Shown in pieces: positions 1-7,121 of a stretch of 30,527 nt of DNA (positions are counted from its first letter, which is position 1; each line of letters starts with the position of its first letter). Origin of the DNA: Clostridium sp. CAG:411 (GTDB lineage Bacteria; Bacillota; Clostridia; Lachnospirales; Lachnospiraceae); NCBI GenBank assembly GCA_000437275.1, contig FR899692.1, forward strand, positions 1 through 30,527. The letters run 5' to 3'. The translations under genes were made by a program, and so were the position numbers. Below the pieces are notes generated by a model that was given only the letters and a program-made list of their open reading frames with translations, was not told where the DNA came from and searched no databases.

Positions 1-20
1 TAACTGAATAAGAAACACAT

Positions 21-102
21 GGGTGGTTTCCCGAGTGGCCAAAGGGGACAGACTGTAAATCTGCTGCTTAATGCTTCGGTGGTTCGAATCCACCACCACC
101 CA
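21..102 (+). tRNA. tRNA-Tyr (GUA)
   Basis: Seven-base acceptor stem GGGTGGT pairs with ACCACCC and is followed by discriminator A. The anticodon stem CAGA/TCTG encloses loop CTGTAAA, giving anticodon GTA. The long variable arm is expected for bacterial tRNA-Tyr. The T-arm GGTGG-TTCGAAT-CCACC is intact and CCA is not encoded. First of three clustered tRNAs. Confidence 0.96.
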
Positions 103-133
103 TTTAGCAGTAAAACTGCGAATTAAATATTAT

Positions 134-207
134 CGCGGGGTGGAGCAGTCTGGAAGCTCGCCGGGCTCATAACCCGGAGGTCGTTGGTTCAAATCCGGCC
201 CCCGCAA
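134..207 (+). tRNA. Initiator tRNA-Met (CAU)
   Basis: The anticodon loop CTCATAA gives CAU. Two hallmarks identify the initiator rather than the elongator. The first acceptor position is C opposite A72, so the 1-72 pair is unpaired (CGCGGGG with CCCCGCA). The anticodon stem carries the three consecutive G-C pairs (CCGGG/CCCGG). It lies 31 bases after tRNA-Tyr in the same cluster. Confidence 0.95.
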
Positions 208-212
208 TTTAT

Positions 213-285
213 GCCCAGATAGCTCAGTCGGTAGAGCAGGGGACTGAAAATCCCCGTGTCGCTGGTTCGATTCCGGCTCTGGGCA
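213..285 (+). tRNA. tRNA-Phe (GAA)
   Basis: Acceptor GCCCAGA/TCTGGGC plus discriminator A. The anticodon stem GGGGA/TCCCC has loop CTGAAAA, anticodon GAA. D-arm and T-arm are canonical. It begins five bases after the initiator tRNA and is followed by a terminator, so the three tRNAs are probably the end of one transcript. Confidence 0.96.
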
Positions 286-300
286 TTAAAAATTTTAGAG

Positions 301-334
301 ACTCAATTCTTCAAACAAAAGAATTGAGTTTTTT
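301..334 (+). terminator. Rho-independent terminator of the tRNA cluster
   Basis: An 11-bp perfect stem (ACTCAATTCTT with AAGAATTGAGT) is followed at once by six T residues. It begins 16 bases after tRNA-Phe. Confidence 0.88.
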
Positions 335-389
335 ACTTTATAGGAAAGTTATAGAGTAAAATATTTAGCGAGATGTGCATAGATGTGTA
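331..389 (+). repeat. Dispersed intergenic repeat F, copy 1
   Basis: The 5' half is an 11-bp hairpin (331-341 with 351-361, one G-U pair). Its first 20 bases match 9381-9400 at 17 of 20 positions. The 3' half (368-389) is 22 bases identical to 30229-30250. It lies just past a terminator, as does the 30.2-kb copy. Confidence 0.6.
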
Positions 390-832
390 AGAAAGATAAT
401 TGTAAAAAGCATACAACCAGCATTTGAAACGCAAAGTGGAGCAAGTTCCTTATGAAAGGAAGGACTTGCTCTATTTTGTTCTTTGTCTCGTAAAAAATAA
501 TTTAATTAGAGAGAGAATACTATAATAGCTGAAATGGATGATAGCTGAAATAATTGTGTGGTGGAAACTGAAAGAAGACGAGTGAAAAAACTATATATTT
601 GACAAACAGGGATGTTGTCCTTGTTTGTCAAATATATATGTTAATATGTAACAGAATGTTTATGTAAATAAGAAAAATGTGAATAAATGGTTTAAGTTTT
701 AAAAATATTGTGGATAAGTAAAGGAAATTGTATTGATATGTAACGTATATCGTGGCACGTATGTCTAATTTTTATGTGGTCTCTAGGGACGTCATTTATT
801 TTTGTTGGAGTAATTATGTGTAATATCCAATG
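390..832. other. Intergenic region, no gene seen
   Basis: No convincing ORF. It contains a bulged hairpin at 439-471 (arms GAGCAAGT and ACTTGCTC, followed by a weak T-rich tail) and the minus-strand terminator at 585-637. The remainder is A/T-rich sequence in which I recognise nothing. Confidence 0.5.
585..637 (-). terminator. Probable terminator of the trkA-trkH operon
   Basis: Twenty-base inverted repeat (593-612 with 618-637, one G-U pair, five-base loop). Read on the minus strand the stem is followed by AG and then six T residues. It lies about 200 bases past the trkH stop, so trkH mRNA would have a long 3' end. The size and symmetry of the dyad would also suit a protein-binding site. 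Confidence 0.6.
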
Positions 833-2275
833 TTACTTATGTTCTTTCCAAATGGTTGGATGAAATAGTATTAATAGTGGAAATAATTCCAATCGTCCAG
901 CTAACATATCAAACATTAAAACAAATTTTGCAAAAGGTGAAAATAAATCAAAGTTTCGGGTTGGTCCTACTAGATTTAATCCTGGACCTATGTTATTTAA
1001 AGTAGTTGCGACCGCTGTAAAATTGGTTATAAGATCTTTTCCATCTAAAGATAGTAAAAATATCGAAGCTGCAAATATTGTTATAAATGTAATGCCATAG
1101 ACGTTTACAGAGCGTACTACTTCATGAGGTACCGGTTTATCATCCATTTTTATCTTTTGAATGCTTTTTGGATGAATGTAGGAACGTAATTCCTTTACTA
1201 CAGTTTTAAACATAATTAAAAAACGGGAGACTTTTATACCACCACCGGTACTACCAGCACATGCACCAACAAACATGAGCATGACGAGAATTGTTTTACT
1301 TGTTCCGGGCCATAAATCAAAGTCTGTTGTAGAATATCCTGTAGTTGTAATTATTGAGCCAACTTGGAATGCTGCATCTGTAAATGCTTTAAAGACGTTT
1401 GTATAGGTCTTTACAATATTTATGAAAATAACTAGGATTGAAGCGAGAATAATCATAAAGTAACATTTTACCTCTTCCATTTTTATAGCCTTTTTAAATT
1501 GTTTAAAGAGGATTAAATAGTATGCATTAAAATTTACGCCAAATAATATCATAAATATGGTTACTACCCATTTAATATATGGTGAGTAACTTGCCATACT
1601 GTCGTTTTTTATTCCAAATCCACCTGTTCCAGCAGTTCCAAAACTTGTGTTTATCGCATCAAAAACTGGCATACGACCAAGTAAAAGAAATATGAATTCT
1701 ATTGCGGTCATTGTAAAGTAAATGATGTATAAAATCTGTGCGGTAGATTTTACTTTTGGTACTAACTTTCCAACAGATGGTCCGGGGCTTTCCGCACGCA
1801 TTAAATTTATATGGGAACCTCCACTCATAGGAATAATGGCTAACAAAAATACTAATACGCCCATTCCTCCAATCCAGTGTGTAAAACTTCTCCATATAAT
1901 GGAACAATGAGATAAGGCTTCTACATCAGATAATATACTGGCACCGGTAGTTGTAAAACCTGAAATTGTTTCAAATAATGCATCTGGAAGGAATGGAATT
2001 TCTCCTGTAAATACAAATGGGAGGCAACCAAAAAAACTTAGAAAAATCCAACTTAAAGCAGTTGTTACGCATCCTTCTTTTAAATAGAAAACATTGTTAG
2101 CAGGTTTCTTTCTGCGCATGATCCAGCCGATTAAAATACAAATTAATGCGACTGCAAGATAGCAAAATCCTTCTGTTTCTAAATAAATCAGTGCTGTAAG
2201 ACAAGGAATCAAAAATAAAACACCCTCAATCATCAGCACACATCCTAAAATATATTGTATAATTGATCGATTCAT
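833..2275 (-). CDS. trkH: TrkH-family potassium uptake channel subunit
   Basis: 480-residue membrane protein of the Trk/Ktr/HKT superfamily, the potassium-translocating subunit. All four pore-loop repeats are recognisable: TISGFTTTGAS near residues 103-113, SFGTAGTGGFG near 210-220, ITTTGYSTTDF near 310 and NNIGPGLNLVGP near 430. Each has the filter glycine, and hydrophobic helices lie between them. Length is normal for TrkH. It starts with a typical MNRSIIQYILG terminus, although the only Shine-Dalgarno-like sequence (AAAGGA) is further upstream than usual. It lies 53 bases downstream of trkA on the same strand, so the regulatory and channel subunits are probably co-transcribed. A KtrB name would be equally defensible; the family is certain. 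Confidence 0.95.
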   Translation of the reverse strand: MNRSIIQYILGCVLMIEGVLFLIPCLTALIYLETEGFCYLAVALICILIGWIMRRKKPANNVFYLKEGCVTTALSWIFLSFFGCLPFVFTGEIPFLPDALFETISGFTTTGASILSDVEALSHCSIIWRSFTHWIGGMGVLVFLLAIIPMSGGSHINLMRAESPGPSVGKLVPKVKSTAQILYIIYFTMTAIEFIFLLLGRMPVFDAINTSFGTAGTGGFGIKNDSMASYSPYIKWVVTIFMILFGVNFNAYYLILFKQFKKAIKMEEVKCYFMIILASILVIFINIVKTYTNVFKAFTDAAFQVGSIITTTGYSTTDFDLWPGTSKTILVMLMFVGACAGSTGGGIKVSRFLIMFKTVVKELRSYIHPKSIQKIKMDDKPVPHEVVRSVNVYGITFITIFAASIFLLSLDGKDLITNFTAVATTLNNIGPGLNLVGPTRNFDLFSPFAKFVLMFDMLAGRLELFPLLILFHPTIWKEHK

Positions 2276-2328
2276 ATTTTTTGTCTGTATTACAGAATCC
2301 TTTCTTGAAAATTATTATAATGTTTCTA

Positions 2329-3717
2329 TTAGGATAAGATATCTTCAATATCATTAAATCCAGTATGTGTAGTAACAATAATGACACTGTCGCCTATTTT
2401 GATACAGTCATCACCGTCTGGAATAATTGTTTGACCATTGCGATTAATACAGGCTACCAATAAATTATTTTTTAATTTTAATTCTTTTAATGGTATTTCT
2501 GTAACATTTGTATTTTTTTGTACAACGAACTCAATCGCTTCCGCACGATGGTCGTACATATGGTAAAGTGTTTCAATATTGCTGTTTTGTGAGTTTGTTT
2601 TTGCACGTACATAGGCGATAATGGCTTCTGTAGTAATATATCTTGGGTAAACTACACTTCCCAAATCTAAAGAGCTAATAACATCTTTGAAAGAAGTACG
2701 ATTAATTTTCGTTACAATTTTGGCATCAGAAAGTTGTCTTGCGTGTAATGTGAGCAAAATATTTTCTTCATCAATACCGGTTAATGGAACAAAAGATTCT
2801 ATAGTATCAATTTCCTCTTCACGTAAAAGTTCCTCATCGGTACCATCACCATTTATGATGATAGCTTTTGGAAGAAGAACGCTTAGTTCTTCACATCTGG
2901 AACGATCTCGTTCAATGATTTTTACAGAAACATTCATGTGCATTAAACGTTTAGCAAGATAGTAAGCAGCTTTTCCGCCACCTATAATCAAAGTATTTTT
3001 TACGTGTTTCGTCTTAAATCCAATAGTTTCAAAAAATTCTTTTATACCATTTCTGGAGGATACGACAGATATAACGTCGCCCGCATGCATAACAAATTTT
3101 CCACTTGGAATATATACATTTCCAGAACGCTCAATTGCACAAATAATGGTTTTTATATTCATCAGACTTGCAAAAGTGGAAATATTCATGCCTTCTAGCA
3201 TATTTTTAGATGGAATTTTTAATTTTACAAGTTCTGCTTGTCCATGTGCAAAAGAGTTTACCTCTAAGGCGTTTGGCATTGCTAAGATTCTGGATACCTC
3301 GCGAGCAAATTCTCGTTCCGGGTTGATGATCATTGCTAAATCCAGTTGATTTTGTAAAAATAGTAGTTCATTACTATAATCTGGTGTTCGAACACGAGCA
3401 ATTGCAGCACAGTTGGATGTGTGTTTTGCAATGGTACAACACAAAAGATTTAACTCGTCGGAATCGGTAACAGCAATGAGTAAATCTGCTGTATCGACAC
3501 CAGCCTCTTTTTGTAAACTGTAACTGGCACCATTTCCAATTAAACCCATAACATCATATAAGTTTGCAAGATCTTGTACACGATCCGTATTTTTATCAAT
3601 AATTGTAATATCATGTCCTTCCTTGCTTAAACGTTCTAATAATGTTGAGCCTACTTTTCCGCACCCAACAATAATAATACTTAATCCTTTTGGTGCGGTT
3701 TCTTTTTTCAGTAACAT
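2329..3717 (-). CDS. trkA: TrkA potassium channel regulatory subunit (two RCK domains)
   Basis: Cytoplasmic peripheral subunit that gates TrkH in response to nucleotides. It is a duplicated protein, with Rossmann RCK-N domains at the N-terminus (IIVGCGKVGSTLLERL) and mid-protein (LIIGGGKAAYYLAKRL), each followed by a TrkA-C domain, as in full-length TrkA of about 450 residues. I place the start at 3717. This ATG has GGAG six bases upstream, inside the sequence ATGGAGAAAAAAATG. The in-frame ATG at 3729, four codons earlier, has no ribosome site of its own. First gene of the trkA-trkH pair. The leader of about 150 bases on the minus strand holds a GTTACAG/CTGTAAC dyad and a GGGCAAA/TTTGCCC hairpin (around 3845-3862). 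Confidence 0.94.
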   Translation of the reverse strand: MLLKKETAPKGLSIIIVGCGKVGSTLLERLSKEGHDITIIDKNTDRVQDLANLYDVMGLIGNGASYSLQKEAGVDTADLLIAVTDSDELNLLCCTIAKHTSNCAAIARVRTPDYSNELLFLQNQLDLAMIINPEREFAREVSRILAMPNALEVNSFAHGQAELVKLKIPSKNMLEGMNISTFASLMNIKTIICAIERSGNVYIPSGKFVMHAGDVISVVSSRNGIKEFFETIGFKTKHVKNTLIIGGGKAAYYLAKRLMHMNVSVKIIERDRSRCEELSVLLPKAIIINGDGTDEELLREEEIDTIESFVPLTGIDEENILLTLHARQLSDAKIVTKINRTSFKDVISSLDLGSVVYPRYITTEAIIAYVRAKTNSQNSNIETLYHMYDHRAEAIEFVVQKNTNVTEIPLKELKLKNNLLVACINRNGQTIIPDGDDCIKIGDSVIIVTTHTGFNDIEDILS

Positions 3718-3975
3718 TTTTTTCTCCATTTCTGCACTGATTTAAAATTAAAGTTACAGCAAAAAACAGTGCGAATAAATTTCTGTAACCGTTTATCGGA
3801 TTGTGTGTGCAAAAAGTGCAAAACAGTCCGTAGGTATTTATGAGGGCAAAGTATTTTTGCCCCCAATATTATAATCTTATCACAATCTTTATATCGGCAC
3901 AAATATAAATATAATAGTATAGCTGGTAAGATTTATAAAGTGACAGAAGGTTAAAACTGATTAGAAGTATATATT

Positions 3976-4118
3976 TTTATAAAAGGACAAGAACCCCACT
4001 GCTTTTAGGATGTGGGGTTTTTTGCACGAGGTATGGGGTTCAAGCACTTACCTCGTAAAGCACGCAGTACCACTTTTATAGGAGCAAGTAGAGAAGCGGA
4101 TTGCGAATATCCTTGACA
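3976..4118 (+). repeat. Intergenic structured repeat, copy A (full length)
   Basis: 143-base element in four parts. It opens with the head TTTATAAAAG, then a terminator-like hairpin (AACCCCAC/GTGGGGTT), then a second hairpin (ACGAGGT at 4028 onward with ACCTCGT near 4055). It ends in a 55-base tail (4064-4118) containing ACTTTTATA, GGAGCAAGTAG and the dyad GGATTGCGAATATCC, and finishing TTGACA. The same architecture recurs at 5556-5700. The tail recurs at 4370-4424 and 14505-14561, and in diverged form at 14337-14376. No coding potential in either direction is convincing. Confidence 0.85.
3992..4023 (+). terminator. Terminator-like hairpin within repeat copy A
   Basis: Eight-bp stem AACCCCAC/GTGGGGTT followed by a T run. 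No gene on this strand ends upstream, since trkA reads away. It therefore belongs to the repeat rather than to a neighbouring operon. In copy C the same position holds a longer stem without a T tail. Confidence 0.55.
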
Positions 4119-4196
4119 TAAAGCATTGTTCTAAAACGTTACTGGGCATACTTGGGAGAAATAGTGAGGAGAAATGTTATTAGATATAAAATAAGG

Positions 4197-4226
4197 TTGA
4201 TTTCTAAGGGGGGAGTGTATTATAAT
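4197..4226 (+). promoter_or_regulatory. Possible sigma-A promoter, distal to purC
   Basis: TTGATT, an 18-base spacer and a perfect TATAAT. If used, it would give purC a leader of about 380 bases that includes repeat copy B. Confidence 0.35.
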
Positions 4227-4339
4227 TTTTCTGTAAACATTTAATTGAACATTATGCGGTTGGAAATAAAAATTGTTATTGTTTCTGTGCGTGTAAAAAT
4301 GTTGATGCAAAAAGTGTGCAACCTGCATTTGTGCAAAGT

Positions 4340-4424
4340 GGGCTTCAAGATTAGTAGCTTGCAAAGTACGCAGTGCTACTTTTATAGGAGCAAGTAGAGA
4401 AGCGGATTGCGAATATCCTTGACA
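4340..4424 (+). repeat. Intergenic structured repeat, copy B (5'-truncated)
   Basis: The 55-base tail (4370-4424) matches copy A except for a few positions just after GCAGT. The preceding 30 bases match copy A only in patches (GGGCTTCAAG and CAAAGTACGCAG). The two 5' hairpins of the full element are absent. Confidence 0.8.
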
Positions 4425-4549
4425 GGAACAAAGTGGAAAATTGATTGTTTGGATTGGTGCTTTTGTTTTGTATACAGCATGGCTGAAAATATTGTGGCAT
4501 ACAGGCGTAGGAATCGTAATAAAAATTTCCGTAGGCATAAGGAATTACG

Positions 4550-4577
4550 TTGGTAGCTAATTCTGTGCGAGTATACA
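4550..4577 (+). promoter_or_regulatory. Possible proximal purC promoter
   Basis: TTGGTA, a 16-base spacer and TATACA, ending 37 bases before the purC start. Two mismatches in the -35 box make this tentative. Confidence 0.4.
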
Positions 4578-4614
4578 GTATTAGTATCCAGGAAAGGAAT
4601 AGGTTAAGAGAACA

Positions 4615-5487
4615 ATGAAGGAATTTCAACCAATTAAAGAAGGAAAAGTACGTGAGGTATATGACAACGGAGATAGTTTGATTATCGTTGCAACAGATCG
4701 AATTTCCGCATTTGATGTTATTTTAAAGAACAAGGTGACAAAGAAGGGTGCTATTTTAACTCAGATGTCTAAGTTCTGGTTTGATTTTACAAAGGATATT
4801 GTTCCAAATCATATGATTTCTACTGATGTGAAGGATATGCCTGAATATTTCCAGCAGGAAAAGTTTGATGGAAACAGCATGATGTGTAAAAAGTTAGAGA
4901 TGCTCCCTATTGAGTGTATCGTTCGTGGATATATTACAGGTAGTGGTTGGGCAAGTTATAAGGAAAATGGTACAGTTTGTGGTATTAAACTTCCTGAAGG
5001 GTTGGTAGAGTCTGATAAGTTACCTGAGCCAATTTATACACCAAGTACAAAGGCTGAGATTGGTGATCATGATGAAAATATTTCTTTTGAACAGAGTATT
5101 GATGTATTAGAAAAGGCATTCCCTGGCAAAGGAAAGGAATATGCAACAAAGATTAAAGATTGCACAATTGCTTTATATAAGAAATGTGCAGAGTATGCAT
5201 TAAGCAAAGGAATCATTATTGCAGATACAAAATTTGAGTTTGGTTTAGATGAAAATGGAAATGTTGTAATTGGTGATGAGATGTTGACACCAGATAGTTC
5301 TCGTTTTTGGCCATTAGAAGGTTATAAGCCAGGACAGGGACAGCCATCTTTTGATAAGCAGTTTGTTAGAGACTGGTTAAAGCAGAATCCTGAAAGTGAT
5401 TATTTATTACCTGATGATGTGGTAGAAAAGACAGTGGATAAATATGAAGAAGCGTATGAGTTACTTACAGGAAAGAAATTTGCCTAA
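4615..5487 (+). CDS. purC: Phosphoribosylaminoimidazole-succinocarboxamide synthase (SAICAR synthetase)
   Basis: Joins L-aspartate to CAIR with ATP in de novo purine synthesis (cytosol). Visible family signatures are the opening KEGKVREVYD nucleotide-binding strand-loop, DRISAFDVIL, CIVRGYITGSGW, IADTKFEFGLD and DEMLTPDSSRFW. At 290 residues it belongs to the longer SAICAR synthetase type rather than the roughly 237-residue E. coli type. The start ATG follows AAGAGAAC. A clearer AGGAAAGG lies too far upstream to be ideal, so the ribosome site is weak. It stands alone, with no other pur genes next to it, flanked by repeat copies A/B and C. Confidence 0.96.
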   Translation: MKEFQPIKEGKVREVYDNGDSLIIVATDRISAFDVILKNKVTKKGAILTQMSKFWFDFTKDIVPNHMISTDVKDMPEYFQQEKFDGNSMMCKKLEMLPIECIVRGYITGSGWASYKENGTVCGIKLPEGLVESDKLPEPIYTPSTKAEIGDHDENISFEQSIDVLEKAFPGKGKEYATKIKDCTIALYKKCAEYALSKGIIIADTKFEFGLDENGNVVIGDEMLTPDSSRFWPLEGYKPGQGQPSFDKQFVRDWLKQNPESDYLLPDDVVEKTVDKYEEAYELLTGKKFA

Positions 5488-5504
5488 GTAATAATAATAG
5501 AAAG

Positions 5505-5549
5505 ACGCTCCTCTGTGTATGCGTTTGTGTACACAGAGGGGCGTTTTTT
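5505..5549 (+). terminator. purC terminator
   Basis: Strong stem ACGCTCCTCTGTGTA with TACACAGAGGGGCGT (one wobble pair) followed by six T residues, 17 bases after the purC stop. Confidence 0.92.
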
Positions 5550-5555
5550 GCATAT

Positions 5556-5700
5556 TTTATAAAAGAGCAAGGAAACCCACTGCATTTAGGCGGTGGGTTT
5601 CCTTGTGCGAGATGTGAGGAGCAAGCACTGCACCTCGTAAGGCAAGCAGTGCCACTTTTATAAGAGCATGTAGTAACGTGAATTGCGAATATCCTTTACA
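5556..5700 (+). repeat. Intergenic structured repeat, copy C (full length)
   Basis: 145-base copy aligned with copy A over its whole length. The first hairpin is a 13-bp perfect stem (5568-5580 with 5593-5605). The second is CGAGATG/CACCTCG with one mismatch. The tail at 5646-5700 ends TTTACA. The first hairpin's sequence differs from copy A while its pairing is kept. The last five bases overlap the stop and final codon of the XRE gene on the other strand. Confidence 0.85.
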
Positions 5701-6268
5701 AAGTATAAGTGGCTTTTATAAAAATGTTTGAGCCGATTACTTTTTTTCGTTTGGTAAATTTGTTGGCTAATCCAGTACTTTCAATGAAATCTTTTGTTAC
5801 GTGAACAAGAAGTTGTTCCATTTCTGTTTCCACAAGATAGTAGGCAGATTGATCATTAAGTGAATCTGCTACATTTAGTACTCCAGGTTGTACGATAAAA
5901 TCAATAATCCATTCAATTTTACTCAATTTTTTATGTCGTATCAATGGAGTAATGCAGAGTGCTTTTGGAAATTTTTGTTTTGCAACAGCATCATATTTAT
6001 TACGGCATTTTCCAATCTTTTGATATTGGGATAAATCAATAGCTTCTCGAATTGTGTTACTTGTAACGGTTCCTTTTTCATCTAAAAGATAATCAATACT
6101 TACATCAAAAAGTTTAGAGATATTTTGGAGGCTTTCAATACTTGGAAGTCCTCGATTACTTTCCCACTTTGTAATTGCTTGACGTGATACACTTAATTTT
6201 TCTGCTAATTCCTCTTGGGATAAACCTGCTTTTTTTCTATGCTCTCTTAATTTTTCACCTAAATTCAT
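5696..6268 (-). CDS. XRE-family transcriptional regulator
   Basis: 190-residue cytoplasmic DNA-binding protein. The N-terminal Cro/CI helix-turn-helix spans residues 1-60 (LREHRKKAGLSQEELAEKL, SVSRQAITKWESNRGLPS, LFDVSIDYLL), a textbook match. The C-terminal 120 residues are not a domain I can name; they are mixed polar and hydrophobic with no membrane helix. I take the start at 6268, where GGGAG lies 10 bases upstream. The frame is open to 6310 but without a ribosome site. The target is unknown. Its 5' end faces the GntR/ABC operon, with 441 bases between them. The 3' end runs into repeat copy C, so the last codons are partly repeat-derived. Confidence 0.85.
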   Translation of the reverse strand: MNLGEKLREHRKKAGLSQEELAEKLSVSRQAITKWESNRGLPSIESLQNISKLFDVSIDYLLDEKGTVTSNTIREAIDLSQYQKIGKCRNKYDAVAKQKFPKALCITPLIRHKKLSKIEWIIDFIVQPGVLNVADSLNDQSAYYLVETEMEQLLVHVTKDFIESTGLANKFTKRKKVIGSNIFIKATYTL

Positions 6269-6422
6269 ACTTAAAATCTCCCTTCTTTTATTAAAATATC
6301 TACAAAGCAAAAGTAGTTTTAAAACCTGTTTTTAGAATAATAGTTTTAATTTGTTTTTGCAAGAAACTTTGTTTTGCAGGGATGCTACTTATCGTAGCAA
6401 GTGTAATAATTCGAGAATTGCG

Positions 6423-6451
6423 TTGACAATAAAAATTTTCCATGCTATACT
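6423..6451 (+). promoter_or_regulatory. Strong sigma-A promoter of the first GntR/ABC operon
   Basis: TTGACA, a 17-base spacer and TATACT. The -10 box runs into the operator palindrome at 6451-6478. The transcript would carry a leader of about 250 bases before the GntR gene. Confidence 0.8.
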
Positions 6452-6478
6452 TACTACATTACTTGAGTAATGTAGTAA
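6451..6478 (+). promoter_or_regulatory. Perfect palindromic operator at the transcription start
   Basis: TTACTACATTACT and AGTAATGTAGTAA are perfect 13-base arms around a two-base centre. The site covers the last base of the -10 box and the predicted start point, where a bound dimer would block initiation. The likeliest ligand is the YtrA-type GntR protein encoded by the first gene of the operon. The XRE protein is the alternative. Confidence 0.7.
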
Positions 6479-6556
6479 AGAAAAAATGAATGAGAAAGAG
6501 TTAAAATCATAACACATGCATGAGTTATGTAAATGAATTGCAAAAGGTAAATGCCA

Positions 6557-6586
6557 GTTACAGTATACATATTTTTAAACTGTAAC
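6557..6586 (+). promoter_or_regulatory. Inverted repeat in the GntR leader
   Basis: GTTACAGT and ACTGTAAC form perfect 8-base arms separated by 14 A/T-rich bases. It is followed by a second possible hairpin (CCTC with GAGG, near 6590-6610). It could be an RNA stem-loop in the leader or a second operator. Confidence 0.4.
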
Positions 6587-6619
6587 ACAACCTCCTCATA
6601 ATTGAGGGGGATAGGGAAC

Positions 6620-6656
6620 TAATGTGGACCTGTCCGCTTTGTTCTTGGCACAGAAA
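6620..6656 (+). repeat. Short repeat pair, copy 1
   Basis: Contains ATGTGGAC followed by a weak stem-loop whose loop holds CTTTGTTCTT. It resembles 12991-13026, where ATGTGGAC is followed by a 7-bp stem with loop CCTTGTTT. Similarity is modest. Confidence 0.3.
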
Positions 6657-6709
6657 GAAATAATAGAGCTTTATAGATAGCGAAAGTAAGACATTGAAAG
6701 GAGGTTTCT

Positions 6710-7093
6710 ATGCGAATTGATTTTAGTCAAGTTACTCCTATTTATATTCAAATTGCAGATGCAATTGAAGATGATATTTTATTGGGAAAGTTAAAAGAAG
6801 GAGAAAAGTGTTATTCGCAGGTAGTGCTTGCAAAAGAATTAAATATTAACCCTGCAACGGCAGCAAAAGGTATTCGTTTGCTGGTCGAGCGAGGCGTACT
6901 AGAAAAGGTGAGAGGGCAGGCAATGACTGTGAAGGTTGGTGCAATGAAAGAGATAAAAGAAAGAAAGGTTGAGGAAATCTTGGGAGAGATTATAGAGCGT
7001 TTGGTAGATGAGGCTACAAAGCTTGGTATTGGAGAGGATGCGCTGGTAGAAAGAGTAAAGGAAGCGGTAAAACGAAAGAGCGAAAAAGAATGA
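6710..7093 (+). CDS. GntR-family regulator, YtrA subfamily
   Basis: 127-residue repressor-type protein. Residues 1-75 form the winged helix of the GntR family (TPIYIQIADAIEDDILLGKL, then YSQVVLAKELNINPATAAKGIRLLVERGVLEK). The short C-terminal tail of about 50 residues, a helix lacking an effector domain, is the mark of the YtrA subfamily, which controls linked ABC transporters. The ribosome site AAAGGAGG lies six bases from the ATG. It is the first gene of an operon with the ABC ATPase 28 bases on. A perfect palindrome at the promoter fits autoregulation. The inducer is unknown; in this subfamily cell-envelope or antibiotic stress is common, which is family knowledge and not visible here. Confidence 0.92.
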   Translation: MRIDFSQVTPIYIQIADAIEDDILLGKLKEGEKCYSQVVLAKELNINPATAAKGIRLLVERGVLEKVRGQAMTVKVGAMKEIKERKVEEILGEIIERLVDEATKLGIGEDALVERVKEAVKRKSEKE

Positions 7094-7121
7094 TCGAAAG
7101 TTAGAAAAAGGAGGCGTAAAA

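Larger units (their letters stand above)
4119..4614. other. Long region upstream of purC
   Basis: No supported gene. Reading frames on the minus strand run through repeat copy B and resemble no protein. The stretch holds a possible promoter at 4197-4226, repeat copy B at about 4340-4424 and a possible promoter at 4550-4577. I looked for a purine-type riboswitch core ahead of purC and did not see one. Confidence 0.5.

Noticed and set aside
3718..3900. Possible c-di-AMP or other riboswitch in the trkA leader
   Set aside because: Such switches often control potassium transporters, but I could not find the conserved core of the ydaO type; only two simple dyads are present.
4113..4118. TTGACA at the end of the repeat tails as a portable -35 box
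   Set aside because: None of the copies has a good -10 hexamer at 16-18 bases downstream, so promoter function is not supported by sequence.
4119..4614. Purine-responsive riboswitch upstream of purC
   Set aside because: No conserved purine or PRPP aptamer core was recognised; the region is dominated by the repeat.
4131..4629. Open minus-strand frames of 135 and 92 codons upstream of purC
   Set aside because: They read through repeat copy B and give low-complexity, protein-unlike sequence with no ribosome site. The peptide GYSQSA-LLAPIK-ALR is only the antisense translation of the repeat and recurs at copy D.
6486..6512. Eight-codon frame (MNEKELKS) in the first GntR leader as a leader peptide
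   Set aside because: It lacks a ribosome site, unlike the frame at 28057, and lies directly after the palindrome.
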